The translations under genes and the position numbers were made by a program. From NCBI GenBank assembly GCA_017428105.1, contig JAFRRM010000041.1, positions 1 through 40,348 on the forward strand: a stretch of 40,348 bases of DNA, in the 5' to 3' direction. The notes beneath the pieces are model-generated. The model made no database searches. It was not told the DNA's origin and saw nothing but the letters and a program-made list of their open reading frames with translations. This document shows positions 24,493 through 32,463 of this stretch, piece after piece. This DNA comes from Lachnospiraceae bacterium. GTDB lineage: Bacteria; Bacillota; Clostridia; Lachnospirales; Lachnospiraceae. Every line of letters begins with the position of its first letter. The first letter of the stretch is position 1.

Positions 24493-25074
24493 TCACGACT
24501 CCGTCTCCCTGTAATACTTATCGATCCCGCCGTACCCGGCGATCAGCTTGTTCTCCCGCGTCTTCTTCACGAACGCCGCCAGCCGCCGCTCAAACTCCTC
24601 CGGCCGCTTCCGCGCGGCGTCTATATAGGCGACGCGGATCCTCTTGTACGGCTCCGCAAAGGCGCAGTAATTCCTCCATACAGCCTCATCGCTCCGCAAC
24701 GCCTCCAGGATGTCCTCCGGAAACACGAACGGCGCGCAGATGATCTCCTCCACCGACGGCCTCACCTTCGGGTGGATCAGTCCCTCCGCGTCCAGCCGGA
24801 TCAGCCGCTCGATATTGGCCCGCGAATAGCTGCTCCCCTTCCTCCTGGGCGTGAACCGCCTCAGCTGATGACTCTCGTCCAGCGTCCCGGCCCTCCCGTC
24901 GATCCATCCGAAGCACAGCGCCTCCTCCACCGCGTCATTGTACGACACGCCCTTCTCCCCGGACGCTTTGGTGGGGAACACGAACCACGCCTCCGAGGCG
25001 GTCTCGAAGTGTTCGGCAAGCCAGGCGCGCCATTGGAGGCGGTCGGAGAAGAAGAGAGGGGAGGGAGTGTTCAT
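24493..25074 (-). CDS. YdeI/OmpD-associated family protein
   Basis: This 193-aa protein has the YdeI family marks SYNDAVEEALCFGWIDGR (about 44-61) and RFTPRRKGSSYSRANIERLIRL (split; about 74-95), and a C-terminal helical region ending KLIAGYGGIDKYYRE. YdeI relatives are linked to peptide/bacteriocin resistance in enteric bacteria, but the biochemical role is unknown. ATG 25074 has GAGG at about 8 nt. The gene is GC-rich like the core genome, while the NUDIX gene that ends 8 bp upstream is AT-rich. Its leader (GGGGGACCTC next to the ATG on the plus strand) is almost the same as the marR leader at 33746. I infer that the AT-rich operon was inserted just upstream of it. Confidence 0.88.
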   Translation of the reverse strand: MNTPSPLFFSDRLQWRAWLAEHFETASEAWFVFPTKASGEKGVSYNDAVEEALCFGWIDGRAGTLDESHQLRRFTPRRKGSSYSRANIERLIRLDAEGLIHPKVRPSVEEIICAPFVFPEDILEALRSDEAVWRNYCAFAEPYKRIRVAYIDAARKRPEEFERRLAAFVKKTRENKLIAGYGGIDKYYRETES

Positions 25075-25082
25075 GGGGGACC

Positions 25083-26009
25083 TCACTTAAGTGTTCCTTT
25101 AATTGCACCTTCCACGGCACCTTCCGCAGCGGTTTTTATCATATTGATAACAAACTTTCTCAAATCTTCAAAACGACGACCATTATAGGAATCACACTTT
25201 TGAGTGGAATCATAGTAAGTAATACCGTCTTCTCTGCGAACCCTTATCAAGTCGTTTTTCACAAGGTCCTGAATAATCAGGGCAAACTCATTTTTCGACA
25301 TATGGCACATGTCGGACATGATATGTTCCCTTCTAATACAGGCATTTACGATATGAGTCCGGATGTCTTTGGCAGTCGTAGTTGGCTTAATTTTTGCGCG
25401 GAACCGATACGGCCTTCTGGCCGATCGAGGGAAGAGAGTATCCTCTAAAGACGGCGCGAGGGTTACTCCGGGAATCAGGTGCCCGTCAAGCCATTTTTTT
25501 ACGTACGATTTTTTGGTTCCGCAGTTTTTCGTAAACTCAGCTAAACTAATTGTAGACATAATGGTAGTTTCCTCTACAATAACTTCTTTATTCTTTGCTA
25601 AGCTGTTCTCACGTTCTGCTTCAATTGCTTCCACAACTATAACATCCGCCGGGAGCCAGTCCACCTGCCGCAAATCATTCAGCGGAAGCCATTTGGCCGC
25701 TTCATGCTCCAGGAGAGTGATATGACCGTCCTTCAGACTGCACCAAAAGCAATCCATGGAGAGATGGAAGGCGGGGTAGTTATATTCGACGGTAATCAGA
25801 TATCTGTCGACTGTGATGGCCGCGTCGAGTTCTTCCCGGATCTCACGGACAAGCGCTTCTTCAGGAGCTTCGCCGGGTTCGATCTTGCCGCCGGGAAACT
25901 CCCACCAATCTTTATAATCTCCGTATCCGCGCTGTGTGGCAAAAATGACAGGATCACCTGCGTCATTGATCGATTTTATGATCGCCGCTACTACTCGTAT
26001 TGATTTCAT
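25083..26009 (-). CDS. NUDIX hydrolase fused to a C-terminal DNA-binding-like region
   Basis: This is a 308-aa protein. Residues 1-135 are a MutT-like NUDIX domain with an intact box (GGKIEPGEAPEEALVREIREEL, read from 40 to 61, including the REIREE core), preceded by WWEFP as in 8-oxo-dGTP-type enzymes. Residues 151-308 are unrelated to NUDIX: a MerR/excisionase-like helix-turn-helix (SLAEFTKNCG, VKKWLDGHLIPG), then a winged-helix-like part (SKNEFALIIQDLVKNDLIRVRREDG) and an amphipathic tail (AAEGAVEGAIKGTLK). An internal ATG at 25559 (Met151) has GAGGAA about 9 nt upstream, so the C-terminal part may also be made alone. The ATG overlaps the helicase stop (ATGA). The NUDIX call is firm; the second half is inferred. 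Confidence 0.85.
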   Translation of the reverse strand: MKSIRVVAAIIKSINDAGDPVIFATQRGYGDYKDWWEFPGGKIEPGEAPEEALVREIREELDAAITVDRYLITVEYNYPAFHLSMDCFWCSLKDGHITLLEHEAAKWLPLNDLRQVDWLPADVIVVEAIEAERENSLAKNKEVIVEETTIMSTISLAEFTKNCGTKKSYVKKWLDGHLIPGVTLAPSLEDTLFPRSARRPYRFRAKIKPTTTAKDIRTHIVNACIRREHIMSDMCHMSKNEFALIIQDLVKNDLIRVRREDGITYYDSTQKCDSYNGRRFEDLRKFVINMIKTAAEGAVEGAIKGTLK

Positions 26010-29000
26010 ACCGCCTCCTCCTGCAGATTGCTTTCCAGATATTTCAGAAGGTCTTCTCTGACTGCGTGATGCATCCGCATAGTCACCTTGGTGATATCCC
26101 GAAGCCTGCCGCTGTTGTCCAGCTTTTTGTCACCTTTTGTTTCAATGACATCGAATGTTCCCATATAATAGAAACTGGTCTCAGCATCGCTCTTTTTTAC
26201 GAAAAGGTGCTTCCTCTTGGCATCGGTGACTTCATGCATATAACTGCTGTCGGGGCCTCTGCCGATCTGAGAATCCCAGCGGAAAGTCATACTGTCAGCA
26301 AAAGCATCCGCATAATCCGGTTTCCCTTCTGCATACTGCATGTCCTCTCGTCCCGCACCGACTTTATGATATGTGATGAAAATAAAGGCATCGTCATCGA
26401 TTCGCTTCATTCCATACATTGTGGAAGACAAGTCTCTGCCGCAATTCATTAACAAGCAAACATCTCGTCTTGAGTATTTTTCATATAATACGAATGGATT
26501 GTCAGTTCTTTGGTCTTCTCCGTATTTTTCGCGATATCGAGTGAGACCCACAGAAATGATGTCCTCAACCTGATGATAGAATTCTTCATGCTGCAGGCGA
26601 TTCGCATAACTCTGCATACGACGAATAAAGGATTTGTCGTAATCTTCCAGGATACTGATTGACTTATATTTCTGGTATTCTTCCTCCTTGCTTACGAAGC
26701 GCCCTTCCAGAACACGAATGGCATCTTCCAGAGATTTCTGACTGTAAGAAGAAAGATAAGATCTTCTTAACTCTTCGGCAAGATCCGAAAAAGAGATTTG
26801 TTCTTTGGTCAACAGCCGATTTAGGATTTCCAGTTCATAAGGACGGACTCCGCTCAGAACTGTTTTTGATAAATATTCCAGTGTCAGTTTTTCCTGATCA
26901 TTGATTTTCCCTGTGTATGTTTCTCCTTCCACGGAGAGCAGAAAATCCTGATATGTTTTATATTCACGAATTATTACCAATGGATCGATCTCACCGTTTT
27001 CATAGAAATCCATCAAATAAGGCACGCGACCCAGTCTGTTCTTGAGTGAAGTATAGCTGTCCCGAATAATGGATTTCATGCCGCGTATCCTGTCAATAGA
27101 TCGGAAGATTTTTTCTCTTGCCACGGCATCAAAGTGGACTGTTGAAGCACCGGGAATCGTGCTGTTGCCGCTGATAACATACTTCCGGATCGTATCCGGA
27201 TTATAGGTTCTGTCCCCGGAAAGCGCTATCGGGATCATGAAATTCTTTTCGTAGTTTCCGATGAAGTCCAGGATAATAACATATTCCTTCCCGTCTGCTT
27301 TTCGGAGACCGCGTCCCAACTGCTGGATAAATACGATGGGAGATTCCGTAGGGCGAAGCATGATTACCTGATTCACTTCAATGATATCCACGCCTTCGTT
27401 TAGGATTTCTACAGAGAAAATGTAATCCAGTGGTTGTCTGTTTTCTGTTGCATCTGCTTCATCCATAGCAAGTCGTTCAAAAGCTTCTGCCCGCTCATCC
27501 TCAGAAGCATCACCATTCAGTGCAATAGTGCGGAAGAATTTGCCTGTTTCAGGATTAATGCAGCAATTAAATTTTGCCGAGAGTTCCTGAGACTCTTTGA
27601 TTCGGCTGCAGAAGATCAACCCCTTGACCCGGTCGCCGCTGTGACCGAAATACACAGCCTTTTCGATAATATGTTTCACTCGTTCATCACTGATAAGCAA
27701 ATTGAAATCTTCCGCAGTAAGTTTTCTTCCCATGCTTCTTTCATCACCGATCAGCGATAGGTCTGTAATGCCAAAGTAATGGAACGGACACAGCAGATTT
27801 TCTTCCATGGCCTGCTGCAGTCGAATTTCATAAGCAATCTGATAGTGAAAGATTTCGTAGATATTTCGGCCTTCAATGTTGTCGTCCCTCTTGTCTGGGG
27901 TGGCTGTCATGCCAAGCCAAAGTCTGGGACGAAAATATTTCATGATACGCTGGTAGGTTTCTGCAGAGCTGTGATGTGCTTCATCAAGGATGATGCAGTC
28001 AAAGTCATCCGGATTGTAGTGATGAAGGTGATCTTCCCTGTATAGCGTGTCTCTCGTCGCAAAAACATAATCAGCATCATATTCCAGCCGCCCGGCTCCA
28101 ACGATTCCCGTCGTAATACTATTGCTGAATACTTTTTCAAAGGATCGTTTTGCCTGCTTGGCCAGCTGGTTTCTATGGACCAGGAACAGTACCCGCTTAA
28201 AACCGAGCTCACGCATAGCAAACGCAGAAGCGTAAGTCTTTCCGGTGCCTGTAGCACTGATCAGCAAGGCGCGCTCTTCCCCGAGGTTCAGGATCTTTTT
28301 CAGATTGGTGATAAAGCCCACCTGCATGGAATTGGGTTTAAGCTTATATTTTGAAATCGATACAGGATTCTCTTCTTTGGCTGCTTCCCGCTGGTGTTTT
28401 ACAATCTCATATTGAGTCTGATACTTCTCTATAAAGTCTTCAAAAGAAAGTGAATACGGTGAATTCCAGAGTTGCTGATATTCTTCAAGAATCTGCTCTG
28501 CCAGTTCACCATTTTGCGTTGAGACAGTCTTGGTATTCCATTCCTTATTGCTTGTCAGAGCTGTACTGGTGATGTTGGAACTGCCGATGATAAACCGGTA
28601 GATTTCTCCCTTTTTGAAGATATATCCTTTGGTGTGGAATCCTTCCCCAGCCGCATCGACGTCAAACATTCTTATGGTAATGTTTTTGCGCTCATACAAC
28701 AGACGCAGGGCTTTGGGCTCACTGAAGGATAGATAATTTGTTGTAAGGATTTCGCCCGGAATACCGGCTTTTTCCAATTCATACAAAGTCTGCAGAAGAG
28801 GAGCGATCCCGCTCATGGTAATAAACGCGACGCTGATCTTAAAACAGTCACAGGAATGAAGTTCGTCTTCGATCGAAGACAAGACCTTTTTCCCCTCATG
28901 ATAGTCGTTTGAGATGAACTGCGGCCTATAGGCAAGATTTGATGAAACAGCACTGCTGACAAATGCTGTTTCCAGACCTTCTCTCAACTCGGTAAGCTGA

Positions 29001-29014
29001 TCATTATTCATCAT
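26006..29014 (-). CDS. PLD-nuclease / DEAH helicase / DUF3427 protein
   Basis: This protein has about 1002 aa and three parts. The N-terminal phospholipase-D-like nuclease (about 40-200) has H127-x-K129 in FHTKGYIFKK and Asn147 in IIGSSNITS, an HxK...N half-site. The superfamily 2 helicase core (about 230-590) has Walker A SATGTGKTYAS, DEAH in ILDEAHHSS, motif III GMTATP and motif VI QQLGRGLRKADG. The C-terminal DUF3427-like region (about 690-1000) follows. It should remodel and cut nucleic acid. The ATG at 29014 follows the XRE stop by 11 bp; an alternative is 29011, while the open frame up to a TTG at 29029 would overlap the XRE stop. The gene is AT-rich compared with the flanking core genes and ends by overlapping the NUDIX ATG. 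Defence is the likely role (inference). Confidence 0.88.
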   Translation of the reverse strand: MMNNDQLTELREGLETAFVSSAVSSNLAYRPQFISNDYHEGKKVLSSIEDELHSCDCFKISVAFITMSGIAPLLQTLYELEKAGIPGEILTTNYLSFSEPKALRLLYERKNITIRMFDVDAAGEGFHTKGYIFKKGEIYRFIIGSSNITSTALTSNKEWNTKTVSTQNGELAEQILEEYQQLWNSPYSLSFEDFIEKYQTQYEIVKHQREAAKEENPVSISKYKLKPNSMQVGFITNLKKILNLGEERALLISATGTGKTYASAFAMRELGFKRVLFLVHRNQLAKQAKRSFEKVFSNSITTGIVGAGRLEYDADYVFATRDTLYREDHLHHYNPDDFDCIILDEAHHSSAETYQRIMKYFRPRLWLGMTATPDKRDDNIEGRNIYEIFHYQIAYEIRLQQAMEENLLCPFHYFGITDLSLIGDERSMGRKLTAEDFNLLISDERVKHIIEKAVYFGHSGDRVKGLIFCSRIKESQELSAKFNCCINPETGKFFRTIALNGDASEDERAEAFERLAMDEADATENRQPLDYIFSVEILNEGVDIIEVNQVIMLRPTESPIVFIQQLGRGLRKADGKEYVIILDFIGNYEKNFMIPIALSGDRTYNPDTIRKYVISGNSTIPGASTVHFDAVAREKIFRSIDRIRGMKSIIRDSYTSLKNRLGRVPYLMDFYENGEIDPLVIIREYKTYQDFLLSVEGETYTGKINDQEKLTLEYLSKTVLSGVRPYELEILNRLLTKEQISFSDLAEELRRSYLSSYSQKSLEDAIRVLEGRFVSKEEEYQKYKSISILEDYDKSFIRRMQSYANRLQHEEFYHQVEDIISVGLTRYREKYGEDQRTDNPFVLYEKYSRRDVCLLMNCGRDLSSTMYGMKRIDDDAFIFITYHKVGAGREDMQYAEGKPDYADAFADSMTFRWDSQIGRGPDSSYMHEVTDAKRKHLFVKKSDAETSFYYMGTFDVIETKGDKKLDNSGRLRDITKVTMRMHHAVREDLLKYLESNLQEEAV

Positions 29015-29025
29015 TTCGCCCCATA

Positions 29026-29226
29026 TCAATCAACGAATTCCGAAATATCGTCTACGGTCACATCCAATGCCCGACACACTTTTTCAATGACTTCCATTGT
29101 CACATTATCACCCGCAGCCAACTTGCTTATTGTAGCCGGACTGATCTTTGCTTTTTCGGCCAGTTCATGCTTTTTCAGATCACGGTCGATCAATATCTTG
29201 AAAAGCTTTTTGTATGATACAGCCAT
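29026..29226 (-). CDS. XRE-family (Cro/C1-type) small regulator
   Basis: This 66-aa protein is almost entirely one HTH_3 domain: YKKLFKILIDRDLKKHELAEKAKISPATISKLAAG followed by VTMEVIEKVCRALDVTVDDI (given in two helical blocks). That is the normal size for YozG-like single-domain repressors. GAGGT lies 7 nt before the ATG. It is the first gene of the operon with the PLD/helicase and NUDIX genes. Its upstream region holds two pairs of 7-bp direct repeats with a 10-bp period, likely its own operators. It probably keeps the operon silent or tuned (inference). Confidence 0.88.
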   Translation of the reverse strand: MAVSYKKLFKILIDRDLKKHELAEKAKISPATISKLAAGDNVTMEVIEKVCRALDVTVDDISEFVD

Positions 29227-29242
29227 GTTAATACCTCAAAGA

Positions 29243-29300
29243 TGCTTCACGTTGCTTCAAGTATTACAATACACTTTGATACACTATAGCATAAAAAACT
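29243..29300 (-). promoter_or_regulatory. Promoter and paired direct-repeat operators of the XRE-helicase-NUDIX operon
   Basis: TGCTTCA occurs at 29243-29249 and 29253-29259; ATACACT occurs at 29269-29275 and 29279-29285. Each pair has an exact 10-bp period, one DNA turn. A minus-strand extended -10 (TGC-TATAGT) covers about 29283-29291, with a weak -35 near 29308. The second pair lies on or beside the -10, suited to repression by the XRE protein. Confidence 0.6.
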
Positions 29301-29348
29301 GCGCGATAAAATATAAATTTCAACGTTCTCCGAAAAAATTTGCCAAAT

Positions 29349-29386
29349 AAAAAACTCTCCTGTCATCATCTGTCATGACAGAAGAG
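29349..29386 (-). terminator. Terminator of the 31634-29411 minus-strand operon
   Basis: On the minus strand CTCTTCTGTCAT (plus 29375-29386) pairs with ATGACAGGAGAG (plus 29355-29366) and is followed by TTTTTT. It insulates the XRE operon promoter from upstream transcription. Confidence 0.85.
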
Positions 29387-29410
29387 CATTACTCCAATTA
29401 AAAGGGCAGA

Positions 29411-29938
29411 TTATTTTCCTTCCCCCTCATACCTGTACTCCATCCCGTAATCCCTCTCGTCCTTTTCCCCCCGCAGATAATCGATCCCTTCCTCCGCCGC
29501 GATCCGGAACCCGTTCTTCAGATGCGTCCGCAGGGAAGCTTCATTCCGCTTGCTGACGCAGTCGCACAGGCGGAAGGGGCCTTCCGCCTTCAGCGCGTCC
29601 AGGACGGCCTGCAGCAGGCGGGATGCGTGACCCTGCCGGCGGAAGGCGGGATGGGTCTCCAGGGCCTCCAGGTAGTACAGTCCGTCTTCCACGCGTGTCA
29701 GGCGCACAGCGCTGACCCAGACGCCGTTTTCTACCCAGATCCGGTAAGTGCTGCCCGCCGGGCCGAAGAACTCATCCCGGAGATAGGACAGGAAACCGTC
29801 CTCCACCAGGCGGAGCGCTTCGGCCTTGTCGGTCATGGCGGGGTAGAAATAGTCTGTGTTTTCGAGGTTTCCCTCGGCGTACAGGTCCATCAGTTTTCTC
29901 CCGTCCAGGTCGCTGAAACGGGTCAGGGTCAGCAGCAT
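29411..29938 (-). CDS. GNAT-family N-acetyltransferase
   Basis: This 175-aa protein has the GNAT core: VSAVRLTRVEDGLYYLEALETHP (beta 4, split), then motif A THPAFRRQGHASRLLQAVL with the Q/R-x-x-G-x-A/G loop, and a late NEASLRTHLKNGF strand-helix. The acceptor is unknown. ATG 29938 lies 10 nt after the stop of the manganese-type CDF gene and belongs to that operon. In-frame codons further upstream overlap that gene. It is the last gene before the terminator at 29349. Confidence 0.85.
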   Translation of the reverse strand: MLLTLTRFSDLDGRKLMDLYAEGNLENTDYFYPAMTDKAEALRLVEDGFLSYLRDEFFGPAGSTYRIWVENGVWVSAVRLTRVEDGLYYLEALETHPAFRRQGHASRLLQAVLDALKAEGPFRLCDCVSKRNEASLRTHLKNGFRIAAEEGIDYLRGEKDERDYGMEYRYEGEGK

Positions 29939-29948
29939 GGCGTCGGCC

Positions 29949-31079
29949 TCACTCTTTGGTCTCTTCGCTGAAATCCGTGTCCATCGCCACCTGCAGCGTG
30001 TAGTCCGGGAATGCTTTCTGCACCTTTTCGCAGATCTCCCGGTGCACCAGGCGGCGGTCCTTCGCGTCAAAACTGACGACGATATCGAAGCGCAGGGTCT
30101 TTTCCCCGCGGTCCAGATAGAAGCCGTGCATCTGCAGGACGTGGGGGTCCTCCGTCACGATCCGCAGCACTTTTTCGCGGGCAGCGGCCGCTTCAGGGTC
30201 CTTTGTGTTGATGGAGTAGACGCCGATGGCGGTCAGGATCACGTTGTGCTTCCGGTGCACTTCCAGGGTGACTTTCCGGATGAGCTTGTCCAGATCGTCC
30301 GCGCTCAGCGTGTCCGGGACCTCGACGTGCACGGAGCCGTTGTAGGCGTCCGGCCCGTAATTGTGCAGGACCAGGTCGTACGCCCCGCTGATCTCCGGGT
30401 AGCCGGTGACGGTCTCCTTGATGTCGCGCGCCAGTTCCGCGTCCGCCCGCTCGCCCAGGATCTTGGAGAGCGTGTCGCGCAGCATTTCGATCCCGGACTT
30501 GATGATCACCGCCGCGATCAGCGCGCCGAGCCAGGCCTCCAGCGAGACCCCGGAGAGCAGGTAGACCGCCGCAGCCGCCAGCGTGGAAGCGGAGATCACG
30601 GCGTCCATCGTGGCGTCTGCCCCGGAATTGATCAGCGAATCCGAATTCACTTTTTGCCCGACGCCTTTCACGTAGCGCCCCAGCAGGAGCTTGACCGCGA
30701 CCGCGGCCGCCACGATGACCAGCGCCGCCGCGCCGTAATCCGGCGTGTCCGGATGGATGATCTTCTTCACGGACTCCACGAAGGCCGTGACGCCCGCGTA
30801 CAGCACCAGGAGGGAGATGATCATCGCGCTCAGATATTCGATCCGCCCGTACCCGAACGGGTGCTTCCGGTCTGGTTCCTTCCCGGCCAGCTTCGTCCCG
30901 ATGATCGTGATGACGGAGCTCGCGGCGTCGGACACGTTGTTGACCGCATCCATCACGATGGCGATGGAGTTGGCCGTCAGTCCGACGACCGCCTTGAACG
31001 TCGCCAGAAACACGTTGGCCAGGATCCCGATGACGCTGGTCCGGATGATGACCCGGCTGCGGCTTTCCTGCTCTTTCAT
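29949..31079 (-). CDS. Cation diffusion facilitator transporter, manganese-type metal site
   Basis: This is a 376-aa CDF protein with six membrane helices, a central cytoplasmic domain and a longer C-terminal region than the zinc-type paralogue at 20009. The transport site reads NNVSD in helix 2 (MDAVNNVSDAASS) and DATMD in helix 5 (SGADATMDAVIS). NxxxD/DxxxD is the pattern known from manganese exporters such as MntE. The C-terminal part may hold two ferredoxin-like modules (SVHVEVPDTLSADDLD and RFDIVVSFDAKDRRLVH). It begins 3 bp after the glutathione peroxidase stop, so the two are co-transcribed, which fits a manganese/peroxide stress theme. Confidence 0.9.
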   Translation of the reverse strand: MKEQESRSRVIIRTSVIGILANVFLATFKAVVGLTANSIAIVMDAVNNVSDAASSVITIIGTKLAGKEPDRKHPFGYGRIEYLSAMIISLLVLYAGVTAFVESVKKIIHPDTPDYGAAALVIVAAAVAVKLLLGRYVKGVGQKVNSDSLINSGADATMDAVISASTLAAAAVYLLSGVSLEAWLGALIAAVIIKSGIEMLRDTLSKILGERADAELARDIKETVTGYPEISGAYDLVLHNYGPDAYNGSVHVEVPDTLSADDLDKLIRKVTLEVHRKHNVILTAIGVYSINTKDPEAAAAREKVLRIVTEDPHVLQMHGFYLDRGEKTLRFDIVVSFDAKDRRLVHREICEKVQKAFPDYTLQVAMDTDFSEETKE

Positions 31080-31082
31080 GCC

Positions 31083-31634
31083 TTATTTCTCCAGTTCCGC
31101 GGCAACGGCAGCCTTTACTTCTTCCATGTCCGTCGTGGGCTCAAACCGCGCAAGGACCCTGCCCTCGCGGTCCACAAGGAATTTGGTGAAATTCCACTTG
31201 ATGTAGGCCTTGTCGCCGAACGCCTTGTTGTTCATATCCGTGAACTTCTTCAGCGCCGCGAATTTCAGCCCCTTGCCGAACGTCTCGAAGGGCTTTTCCG
31301 CGGCCAGGAACGCAAACAGGGGCTCCGCGTTCTCGCCGTTCACTTCGACCTTCGCGAACTGCGGGAATTCCGTCCCGAACTTCAGCGTGCAGAACTCGTG
31401 GATCTCGTCCTCCGTTCCGGGCGCCTGGTTCGCGAACTGGTTGCAGGGGAAGTCCAGGATCTCAAAGCCCTTGTCCCGGAACTCCTTATACATGGCCTCC
31501 AGCGGATCGTAATGCGGCGTGAACCCGCACCCGGTCGCGGTATTGACGATCAGCAGCACTTTGCCGCGGTACTCCTCCAGGCTCACGTCATTTCCCTGGC
31601 GGTCTTTTACGGTGAAATCGTAGACTGTTTTCAT
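31083..31634 (-). CDS. Glutathione peroxidase family protein (thioredoxin-dependent peroxidase)
   Basis: This 183-aa protein has the family's full pattern: TVKDRQGNDVSLEEYRGK, the peroxidatic cysteine in NTATGCGFTPHY (a cysteine codon, not selenocysteine), a second cysteine in LDFPCNQFANQ, and KWNFTKFLVDREG with the catalytic Trp/Asn. Bacterial members usually reduce hydroperoxides using thioredoxin. AAGGAG lies 9 nt before the ATG. It leads an operon with the manganese-type CDF and a GNAT gene. An OhrR-like hydroperoxide regulator lies 1.6 kb upstream but in another transcription unit. Confidence 0.95.
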   Translation of the reverse strand: MKTVYDFTVKDRQGNDVSLEEYRGKVLLIVNTATGCGFTPHYDPLEAMYKEFRDKGFEILDFPCNQFANQAPGTEDEIHEFCTLKFGTEFPQFAKVEVNGENAEPLFAFLAAEKPFETFGKGLKFAALKKFTDMNNKAFGDKAYIKWNFTKFLVDREGRVLARFEPTTDMEEVKAAVAAELEK

Positions 31635-31717
31635 ATTGTACTTCTCCTTTTCTGAAACAGTTCTTTATTGCTTTGGCCTCCGCGTCCGGGGGCTGCGCCT
31701 CTCCGGACCCGGCCGGG

Positions 31718-32413
31718 TCACATATGATTGGCTTTGCTGAACGGACATCGTTTTCCGATGCACTGATTATTCTGCGCCGAGTAGGTGCATATGACCTCCG
31801 GCCGTTCCATTTCGATGCCGAACCGCTCCCTGACGAAGTCGACGGCGGACAGGACGGAGAGGAACGAATCCCGCTTGCAGCAGCGCGGGCCGCCGACCGC
31901 CCCGATGGCGGCGAGCGACCGTGCGGTCATTTTGTGCGACAGCGCGAAGGGTTCCGCGGTCAGCGGCGTGGACTTCGAGAGGATGGACAGGAACATTCCC
32001 GAACTGATCCCGGCTCCGCACGCGCCCCAAAAACCGCACGCGCCGCCGGGCACGCTTTTGCCGCGGTTCATCATTTCCGTCAGCGCGGGGCTCAGGTCGA
32101 TCTCCCCGCCCGCGTTCTTATACGCGGTCAGCAGCGCGGCCCCGACCATCACGTGGTGCTCCGGCCCGTGCATGTGGCAGAAGGGGAGCGCCATCATCTT
32201 CTCCAGCACCGCGATCGGATCCTTCGACGTTTCCGCCAGGCACAGGCCGATGATCGCATCCATCCCCGCGGTGTGGCATTCGCTGCATACGTAATGGCCA
32301 TTGACGCAGCGTGTCTTGCTGTTTTCTTTTTTGTGGCAGATCTCGCACTCCATGAGCTCGTCATACTCCAGATACTCAAGAGGCGCTTTGCAGATAAGGC
32401 ATTCGTCTTTCAT
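31718..32413 (-). CDS. DUF5714 domain-containing cysteine-rich protein
   Basis: This 231-aa protein starts MKDECLICKAPLEYLEY and has a cysteine-rich N-terminus (CLIC, CEIC, CVNGHYVCSECH) suited to one or two zinc or Fe-S sites. A helical core follows with CHMHGPEHHVMVG and GGACGFWGACGAGISSG, and it ends with more cysteines (RCCKRD, CIGKRCPF). This fits DUF5714, whose function is unknown; the cysteine number suggests a redox or metallo-enzyme. ATG 32413 has GGAG at 6 nt; the frame extending upstream to 32548 runs into the acetyltransferase gene and is rejected. It lies 50 bp after that gene on the same strand. Confidence 0.8.
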   Translation of the reverse strand: MKDECLICKAPLEYLEYDELMECEICHKKENSKTRCVNGHYVCSECHTAGMDAIIGLCLAETSKDPIAVLEKMMALPFCHMHGPEHHVMVGAALLTAYKNAGGEIDLSPALTEMMNRGKSVPGGACGFWGACGAGISSGMFLSILSKSTPLTAEPFALSHKMTARSLAAIGAVGGPRCCKRDSFLSVLSAVDFVRERFGIEMERPEVICTYSAQNNQCIGKRCPFSKANHM

Positions 32414-32463
32414 GGGGTCTCCGGTTTTTCTGCCCTGGGACAGGGCGGCAAGAGAAGGCGGCG

